From Patescibacteria group bacterium (GTDB lineage: Bacteria; Patescibacteriota; Patescibacteriia; Patescibacteriales; GWC2-42-12), in assembly GCA_018827685.1 (NCBI GenBank), contig JAHJXD010000030.1, positions 1 to 7,169 of the forward strand: a stretch of 7,169 nucleotides of DNA. The letters run 5' to 3'. A program made the translations under genes and the position numbers. Of the stretch, positions 1-6,200 are shown in pieces. Below the pieces are notes generated by a model that was given only the letters and a program-made list of their open reading frames with translations, did not search any database and had not been told where the DNA came from. How positions within the stretch are numbered: the stretch's first letter is position 1; each line of letters starts with the position of its first letter.

Positions 1-131
1 AGGGGGGTAGGGGGGATTGTATTGCCCCCTTGATAAAGGGGGGTAGGGGGGATTGTATTGCCCCCTTGATAAAGGGGGGTAGGGGGGATTGTATTGCCCC
101 CTTGATAAAGGGGGGTAGGGGGGATTGTATT
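1..131. repeat. 36-base tandem G/C-tract repeat inside pheT (three full units plus a partial)
   Basis: Perfect units cover 1-36, 37-72 and 73-108, with a partial copy at 109-131. Each unit has two runs of six G separated by TA, then a run of five C. Across each unit junction lies a perfect 7-bp inverted repeat, cccccttgataaaggggg, with a GATA loop. Read on the minus strand in the pheT frame, each unit gives the 12 residues TIPPTPLYQGGN, and the period of 36 (12 codons) keeps the frame. Purine and pyrimidine tracts are strand-segregated and much more GC-rich than the flanks. The window starts inside the array, so the true copy number is unknown. Confidence 0.95.
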
Positions 132-719
132 TTTCAGCCGCTTAAATTTAATATTTAAAAACGCCGAAATCTCCCTGGCCATACCATAATGCGACCACAG
201 ATCAGGCCGATTAGTAATGCTTTTATTATCAACTTCAAAAATAACATCATCTAATCCCAAAGCTTTAATAATAGATGTTCCGTTCTTTACGCTTTTATCA
301 AAAAAATGCGCGCTAATCCCTTGTTTTGACAATCCTAATTCTTGGTCAAGACAAAGCATTCCTTCTGATATTTCACCGCGCAATTCTGTTTTTTCAATTT
401 TTTTATTGTCTGGCAAAGTTGTTGGAGCTAAAGCAACAGGCATTTTCTGCCCAATTTCTATTTTTAACATTTGGCCAAAAATAATCTGGCGCGGTTTTGT
501 TTCGCCAACATCTACTTGAGCTATAGTTAATTTATCAGCGTTAGGATGTTTTTTTATATCCAAAATTTCTCCAACAACAACGCCGTCAAGCTTTTCGGCT
601 TGTTTTTTTATTCCATCAATTTCCACCGTATGCGTTGTTAATTTTAAACCCAATTCTTCTGGATCAATGGATTGTGGAATATCAACAAAATCTTTTAGCC
701 AATTTAGAGAAAGGTACAT
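1..719 (-). CDS. pheT: Phenylalanine--tRNA ligase beta subunit, N-terminal part (runs off the window)
   Basis: This is the beta subunit of the cytoplasmic (alpha-beta)2 enzyme that charges tRNA-Phe. It opens with the typical PheT start, MYLSLNWLKDFVDIP, followed by an EMAP/tRNA-binding OB fold at about residues 46-155. Visible OB-fold marks are VVGEI at 48-52, HPNADKL at 58-64 and the LRGEISEGMLC block at 113-123. TNRPDLWSHYGMAREI at about 169-184 is the usual segment before the B3/B4 editing region. From about residue 198 the frame enters a tandem repeat encoding TIPPTPLYQGGN and stays open to the window edge, giving 239 visible codons of a protein normally near 800 residues. The start ATG at 717-719 is five bases after the upstream stop, with no clear Shine-Dalgarno, so translational coupling is likely. 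The gene is separated from pheS by two foreign-looking genes. The catalytic-like and editing domains lie outside the window, so I cannot tell whether the gene is intact beyond the repeat. Confidence 0.93.
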   Translation of the reverse strand, partial: MYLSLNWLKDFVDIPQSIDPEELGLKLTTHTVEIDGIKKQAEKLDGVVVGEILDIKKHPNADKLTIAQVDVGETKPRQIIFGQMLKIEIGQKMPVALAPTTLPDNKKIEKTELRGEISEGMLCLDQELGLSKQGISAHFFDKSVKNGTSIIKALGLDDVIFEVDNKSITNRPDLWSHYGMAREISAFLNIKFKRLKNTIPPTPLYQGGNTIPPTPLYQGGNTIPPTPLYQGGNTIPPTP

Positions 720-724
720 AATTT

Positions 725-1345
725 CTAAAGACTAAAATTAATAAGTGATTTTTTTATTGTTTTTTCGTCTACTTCAAATCCTTTTTTAAAAATTACTTCT
801 TCGTCATAATTAATATCATTAAAATAAGAAAGCTGAATTCTAAAAAGTTTTTCATTAAATTCCGGCCCAAAAATTTTGCCGGCTTTTTTTGTTATTTCTT
901 TGATTGAATAATAATCTCTAATAATAAAATACAAGTCTACATAATCTTTCCATTTATTTCTCATTCCTAAGGCATACGCTTTCATGGCAGCAAGAGTTAA
1001 AAGGCTTGGCATTTTAATTATTTTATCAAATTGCTCTGAATAATCAATTTTATATGGATAATAAAAAAGGGTGATTTTAACGCCATTGGCAAAAAATGTA
1101 TATTCTCCTGGTCTACTAACTAAAGTTTTGTCAATCTTTATATGTTTTAAAATGATTTTTTTTATTTTTATATTACTAAATTCGCTTTCAGCAAACAAAT
1201 CAAAATCAATTGATTCTCTATGCCCAATATAAAATGCAACAGCTGTTCCGCCGACCAAACCAAAATCTTTATTAAATTTTCCTATAAATGGCAATAATTT
1301 AATTTGTTCTTTTGTTAAAATCTCTTTATGAAATTTATCTTGCAT
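725..1345 (-). CDS. AbiEii/AbiGii-type nucleotidyltransferase, putative toxin of a type IV-like toxin-antitoxin pair
   Basis: This 206-residue protein has the marks of the DUF1814/AbiEii branch of the DNA polymerase-beta nucleotidyltransferase superfamily. They are GGT at 32-34 followed by HRESIDFDLF at 42-51, where D47 and D49 would bind metal. A VKITLFYYPY segment lies at 89-98, and MKAYALGMRNKWKDYVDLYF at 121-140 carries the family's conserved K122 and K133-D134...D137. The third metal-ligand acidic residue is not obvious in VKITLF, where the subfamily often has VKIxFF. AbiEii proteins are nucleotidyltransferase toxins of abortive-infection systems, and the related MenT proteins add nucleotides to tRNA. 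The start at 1345 overlaps the upstream small gene by 11 bases, typical of a toxin-antitoxin pair. The stop is five bases before pheT. The DNA is very AT-rich (about 17% GC over 1141-1200), suggesting acquisition. Toxicity is inferred from the family; a chromosomal housekeeping role is possible. Confidence 0.85.
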   Translation of the reverse strand: MQDKFHKEILTKEQIKLLPFIGKFNKDFGLVGGTAVAFYIGHRESIDFDLFAESEFSNIKIKKIILKHIKIDKTLVSRPGEYTFFANGVKITLFYYPYKIDYSEQFDKIIKMPSLLTLAAMKAYALGMRNKWKDYVDLYFIIRDYYSIKEITKKAGKIFGPEFNEKLFRIQLSYFNDINYDEEVIFKKGFEVDEKTIKKSLINFSL

Positions 1346-1613
1346 ATTTTCTAAAATATAAATTAAAATAATTTTTTACGTTTAAAAAATAATTTTGCCT
1401 GCCCATTTTTGACGGTTTTGATTTTTTGCGAAAAATTTTTGCCATTTCTTTAATGCCCATAATTTTAATCAATGTTTGCACATCATTCCAATCGCCATAA
1501 TTCAAAGTATGTTCAACAATTGATTCATCATTTAATCTTTCATAATTTTTCACATACCATATTAAATATGGCCTTTTTTTAATAAAATTTATAATTTCTT
1601 TTCTGTCTGACAT
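1335..1613 (-). CDS. Small DUF6922-like protein, probable partner of the nucleotidyltransferase
   Basis: This 92-residue basic protein has no membrane segment or signal peptide. The pattern RPYLIWYVKNYERLNDESIV (residues 14-33), then HTLNYGDWNDVQTLIKIMGIK (35-55), and an NYF segment near 81-83 resembles the small DUF6922-type proteins. Those are often encoded just upstream of AbiEii-type nucleotidyltransferases and are presumed to be their antitoxins. I make this assignment from memory of the family pattern. It begins 10 bases after the pheS stop and overlaps the nucleotidyltransferase start by 11 bases (1335-1345), so the two are surely co-translated. No strong Shine-Dalgarno precedes the ATG at 1611-1613. 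It lacks an evident helix-turn-helix like that of AbiEi, so autoregulation cannot be assumed. The partner role rests on gene order and the overlap. Confidence 0.7.
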   Translation of the reverse strand: MSDRKEIINFIKKRPYLIWYVKNYERLNDESIVEHTLNYGDWNDVQTLIKIMGIKEMAKIFRKKSKPSKMGRQNYFLNVKNYFNLYFRKYAR

Positions 1614-1623
1614 ATAATTAATT

Positions 1624-2652
1624 CTAAAACTGCTCTAAAAATCTTAAATCCCCGCTATTAAATAATCTAATATCGTTAATGCCATATTTCATCATTGCTA
1701 ATCTGGTTAAACCCAAACCAAACGCAAAGCCTGAATATTTTTTTGAATCAATACCGCCGGCTTTTAAAACATTTGGATGCACTAAGCCAGCTGGCAATAA
1801 TTCCAGCCAGCCGCTATTTTTGCAAGCTGGACATTTTTTGCCATTACAGATAGTGCATTTAATATCAAGCTCAATGCCCGGTTCCACGAATGGAAAATAT
1901 CCAGGCCTTATTCTAATTTCAATTTCTTTTTTAAAAATTCCATTTAATAACTCTTTTATTATCGCAATTAAATTAGCAATAGAAATATCTTTATCAATCA
2001 TCAAGCCTTCTAATTGATAAAAAGTATGATCATGACAAGCATCTGTGGCTTCTGAACGAAAAGCCCGACCTGGCGCAATACAACGTAAAGGCGCGCCATA
2101 TTTTTGCATTGCTCGAATTTGTACTGGCGAGGTATGGCAACGCATTACTAAATCATACTCACCTGCTTTATTTTTTTGATCAATGTAAAAAGTATCCTGC
2201 ATATCACGGGCTGGATGATATTTTGGAATATTCAGGGCTTCAAAATTATAATAATCAGATTCCAATTCCGGTCCGCCTATAACCATAAACCCCATAGATG
2301 TAAATAAATCCTCCAGCTCATTTTGAACTTGAGTAATTGGATGCAAATGTCCGCGATCAATTTCTTGTCCAGGCAGAGTTGCGTCAATAAAAGACTGGTT
2401 AACAGATTTTTCCAAAATTATATTTTTAACAGCGGCAAATTTAGCGACTATTTCAGTTTTAATATTATTGGCTAATTTACCGATATTTTTTTTCTCAGCC
2501 TCTCCCAAATCAGCTACGCTTCTTAAAATTTTCGTCAACTCGCCTTTACGGCCAAGATATTTTATTTCCAGATCGCGCCAAGCGGATGAATCTGTAACTT
2601 TTTCTAAATCGCTTAATATTTTCTCTTTTAATTTGTTTAATTGAATTTCCAT
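1624..2652 (-). CDS. pheS: Phenylalanine--tRNA ligase alpha subunit
   Basis: This is the catalytic class II subunit that activates phenylalanine and transfers it to tRNA-Phe together with PheT. At 342 residues it is full length. Residues 1-85 form the helical tRNA-binding arm with the family signature YLGRKGELTKILR at 32-44. The core starts at about 100 with GHLHPITQVQNELEDLFTSMGF (motif 1 region), then ARDMQDTFYI at 148-157 and MRCHTSPVQIRAM at 170-182. Motif 2 is GRAFRSEATDACHDHTF at 195-211, with R199 and E201. A zinc-ribbon-like insert has C266, C269, C274 and C277 (CxxCx4CxxC), as in Bacillus-type PheS. Motif 3 is GFAFGLGLTRLAMMKYG at 308-324. It has Thr316 where many bacteria have Glu before the invariant Arg317, a form I associate with Patescibacteria. 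The ATG at 2650-2652 lies 36 bases after the membrane-protein gene. No good Shine-Dalgarno is visible. Confidence 0.97.
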   Translation of the reverse strand: MEIQLNKLKEKILSDLEKVTDSSAWRDLEIKYLGRKGELTKILRSVADLGEAEKKNIGKLANNIKTEIVAKFAAVKNIILEKSVNQSFIDATLPGQEIDRGHLHPITQVQNELEDLFTSMGFMVIGGPELESDYYNFEALNIPKYHPARDMQDTFYIDQKNKAGEYDLVMRCHTSPVQIRAMQKYGAPLRCIAPGRAFRSEATDACHDHTFYQLEGLMIDKDISIANLIAIIKELLNGIFKKEIEIRIRPGYFPFVEPGIELDIKCTICNGKKCPACKNSGWLELLPAGLVHPNVLKAGGIDSKKYSGFAFGLGLTRLAMMKYGINDIRLFNSGDLRFLEQF

Positions 2653-2688
2653 ACTTAAATTTCGCTATGTTTAAAGGGGCCGCAGTCC

Positions 2689-3153
2689 CTATTCGTCGTT
2701 TGTGAAATTGTGAAGCTTGTCCTGATCTATGGCAAGGGATTTGTGTTCGCTATCCTTACTCGCGATTACAGTCGGTTTCGCCTTGGCATAGCTTAACAGA
2801 AAAAATTCCAACACTGATAAACCGATTATTAGAATTGATAAATTCAACCAGCTTAATAAATTTTTAGAAAGTAAAAACAGAGCCGCCGCAATAAAGCCGG
2901 CAAAAAAAAATGATTGGCGGAAAGCGATTTTTACTTGTTCAATTATTAATTCGCGGCGAAAAATTACAAACCTGGCCACAAAACCGATAATGGATGTAGC
3001 GCCGATAATTGACAATAGTAAAGACAAATAAAACAAAAAAAACCCCGCGCTATTAGTAGTTTCCGGATCAATCGTAAAAATAATATAGCCGAAAACCAGC
3101 CAGCAAAAAACAGTCATGACCGACATAATAAATAAATATAAACGTAGAGACAT
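2689..3153 (-). CDS. Small polytopic membrane protein of unknown function
   Basis: I do not recognise a named family in this 154-residue protein. Four hydrophobic segments, at about residues 5-27, 37-62, 81-97 and 103-122, predict a four-helix inner-membrane protein. A basic and amphipathic loop, RFVIFRRELIIEQVKIAFRQ, at 61-80 separates helices 2 and 3. The arrangement of two helix pairs around a charged loop is common among small Patescibacteria membrane proteins of unknown role. Residues from about 124 to the end form a charged, hydrophilic tail (AKAKPTVIASKDSEHKSLAI...). Its DNA is noticeably richer in G and C than the preceding helices and could be a late addition. The start at 3153 follows a strong promoter candidate at 3209-3237. 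It is the first gene of the unit leading to pheS and pheT and may be co-transcribed with them, although its biochemical role is unknown. Confidence 0.8.
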   Translation of the reverse strand: MSLRLYLFIMSVMTVFCWLVFGYIIFTIDPETTNSAGFFLFYLSLLLSIIGATSIIGFVARFVIFRRELIIEQVKIAFRQSFFFAGFIAAALFLLSKNLLSWLNLSILIIGLSVLEFFLLSYAKAKPTVIASKDSEHKSLAIDQDKLHNFTNDE

Positions 3154-3208
3154 AAAGTTTAATTTTCAAATCATGTTTTAATGTTTTAAGCTAAAAATTA
3201 TTAATACT

Positions 3209-3237
3209 ATTTTAACATTATTTTAAAAAATTTTCAA
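3209..3237 (-). promoter_or_regulatory. Putative sigma-70 promoter with extended -10, driving the membrane protein-pheS-pheT unit
   Basis: On the minus strand TTGAAA (3232-3237) is followed by a 17-base spacer and TAAAAT (3209-3214). A TG one base upstream of the hexamer makes an extended -10. Transcription would start near 3202, about 50 bases before the ATG at 3153. It lies in the only gap over 100 bases in the window (3154-3260), in which I see no gene and no convincing terminator. The very high AT content of the gap raises the chance of a random match. Confidence 0.55.
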
Positions 3238-3260
3238 TGCAATTTTATGCTGTTTTATGA

Positions 3261-6200
3261 TCAACAACCATACTCGCAAATACTATTATAATCGCACCAA
3301 GCGCAAAGCACTCCTGGCTTGGCCTTAAAACAACCCTGTTTTATTTCTTTAATAGTATTGATAATTTTAGCTTTTATTTTTTCCAAATCTTTAGCCGAGC
3401 CTATAAATTCAACTTCGCTGTTATTATCAAGATAATAAAAAGCTAAGGTTTTAATTTCTTGCTTAAATAATTCTTGAATGGCCAGCTGATAAATTAATAA
3501 CTGCTCTTTATCTTCAAAAGTCAATTTGTCTTTAGGCTTGCCTGTTTTGTAATCTACTAATTTAAGGCTATCGTTTACTTGATCAATCCGATCAACCACG
3601 CCGCGCACCACATATGAATCTTTATTATACGCGACTTTAAAATTAAAGCCTTTTTCTAAAAATAGAACTTTAGGCCAATTAGCTTGATATTTTTCATAAA
3701 AACCTTTTAATATTTCTTGACCCTGCTTTTTTCTCTCCTGTTTTTTCTTTTTAGATTCAAACCAATCGTCTACCCAGCTCTGTTCATAAAGTTGTAAAAT
3801 TTCGTCAAAACAAACCCCTCTGCTCCTCCTTGCAAGAGGGGAATCTATTCGGCAGGAGGGTTGATTAAACAAATCAGCTTGGATCATGTCCTTTTTTTCG
3901 TTAATCAAAACAAATAATTTCTGCAAAGTCGCATGCAGAGTTTTGCCGAAAGAAAATTGCTCTTTGCCATGAATGGGAATTTTTAAAATATGGGCAAAAC
4001 GGTATTGATAAGGGCAAGCCGAATAGGCAGCTAATTGAGAATAGGAAAAATAGGATGGCGTTTGTACTGTCATCCCAGGCTTGCTTGCCATATGAAATGC
4101 TTTGTGTATTTCACCGTGGACCAAGGATCCAGGATCAGAAACGACTAACAACTTTCTGGATTGCGGCTCATGGGCCGCAATGACAATATTTTTAGAGCTT
4201 GTTGATTTGTCATTTTTTATTATACTCAATTCTTGCAAAAATCTAGACGGTTTTTTATCTCGCGCTCCGCCATAATCGCGCGCCCAAGAAAAATACAAAC
4301 CATACTTGGCGCGCGTCATAGCCACATAAAACAATCGCCGCTCTTCTTCTAAATGCACATCGCCATGCGGTAAAATTTCTTTTACTAACGCATCCGGCAA
4401 CTCTATCTGTTCACTGCGTTCTATGGTTGGAAAACGTTTATCCACTAAATTAGCGATAAAAACATATTTAAATTCCAAGCCTTTAGCTCCATGCGCGGTT
4501 AAAATTTTAACAGCTTCCGGACCGGCGTCAATTTCAGGCGCTAAATTGCCTGTTTCTCCGGCTTCTGTTTCCAAATTTAATTCTACGAGAAATGCCTTAA
4601 CGGTTTTATCGTTCGAAGAACTTTCAAAAGTTTTAATCCGCTTTAAAAATTGATTGAGTAGACTTACCGCTTCCAAAGTTTTCTGTTCGATTATTATTAT
4701 TTTTTTGTCATTCTGAGCGACTATTGGAAGCGAAGAATCTATAATAGAAGAATCTATAATATTCGATTCTGCTAAGCGCGTTAAATATTTTAAGTAGCCG
4801 CTATCATTCATAAAAGCTAAAAAAACTTCGCTCACATTTTTTTCTCTGGCTAAAACCGAATGTTGAGAAATTAAAGCCAGCACTGGTTTTAATTTTTTTT
4901 CTAAATTAGCGGAAAATTTTAAAATACTGTTGCTATTTATTACTTCATAAAGCGACCAAGCTTTTTTATTAGCTAAATGATTAAAATTTACCAACTCTTC
5001 ATAAGTAAAATTAAAAATCGGCAAATTTAAAATTCGCCATAAAGCCAAGCTTTCATGATAATTATCCAATAATTTAAAATAAGCAATCACGTCCATAATT
5101 AGCGGCTTTGCATAAAGACCGCGCAAGGCGCCAAAAATATAAGACAATCCACGGCGGTCAAACTCAGCCATAAAATTATTAGCCGAATCGTTAGCGCGCA
5201 CTAAAACCGCGAAATCATTTAGACTTGAAGCTTTGTCTTTGTTTTTTAATTCAACAATTTTATCTGCCACCAGTTTAACTTCTTCGGCTAAATCCGCGCC
5301 TTGCAAAACTTCGATCGCGCCTGCGCCAGAATTCTCGGCTATTAATTTTTTACTTAACCCTCCATGCTCTTGCAAGCATGGCCTAAGACCGATTTTGTCC
5401 TCTTTTAAAAGTGGAATTAAGGGAGTTTTGATTTTTTGGTTTTCCAATTGCCATTCCAGCCGATTCGGATTATTTTGCTTAATGAATTCATAAGACAAAT
5501 CTAAAATATTTTGCGCCGAGCGGTAATTTTTTACTAAAATTATTTCTTCGGATTTAGTAAAATCTTTTTTAAATTGCAAAATATTTGAGAGCGAGGCGCC
5601 GCGAAATTTATAAATTGACTGATCGTCATCGCCCACGACCGTAAGATTATTGGCTGGCGCGGCTAAAAATTTTATAAGTTCATACTGCGCCCAGTTAGTA
5701 TCCTGAAATTCATCTACTAAAATATATTTAAATTGTTTTCTATATTTTTCTAAAATCGCCGGCCGCTCGCGGAATAACTTTAAAGTATAATTTATCAAGT
5801 CGCCGAAATCTAAAAAATTATTATATAATAATACCTGTTGATAAATATGATAAGCGTTAGCGATCTCGTTAAGGCGGGAAACTTCCTGCTCGGCAATTCC
5901 CTCTGTCATTACGAGTCCTGTACTCATGGCTCTCAATGACAATTTAGAAACGCCGCTTAACATCCGGTCAAGGTTCTGCTTTAACCCATCCGCGTATTCT
6001 AAATAAGCGGCCGGCGAAATATCTTCGTCTTTGGCGCGGGAAAAATGTTTCAAGAGCGCGTGAATAAATTTAGTCGGATTACCCAATGGCCGATAATAAT
6101 TTAACTCAAATTTATCTAAATTTTTTTTCACGAGCGCCCATTGCTCAAACTCATTTAACAATTTAAAATCACCAGGCAGCCCAATAGACAGACTATGTTC

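Noticed and set aside
1..131. Possible CRISPR array because of the 36-base repeat period
   Set aside because: The units are directly adjacent with no unique spacers, and the array is an open in-frame part of pheT.
217..519. Plus-strand open frame of 100 codons
   Set aside because: It is antisense to the well-supported pheT frame and shows no recognisable protein features.
1679..2017. Plus-strand open frame of 112 codons
   Set aside because: It is antisense to the conserved catalytic core of pheS.
2674..2690. Possible terminator between the membrane protein and pheS (GGGACTGCGGCCCC on the minus strand)
   Set aside because: Only three G-C pairs form before an A-C mismatch, and only three U follow, so it is too weak to call.
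3261..3263. Alternative genetic code with TGA as glycine (Gracilibacteria/Absconditabacteria)
   Set aside because: No gene contains an internal TGA, and the helicase ends naturally at one after the Fe-S cysteines. A TAA two codons later means this single site is not decisive alone.
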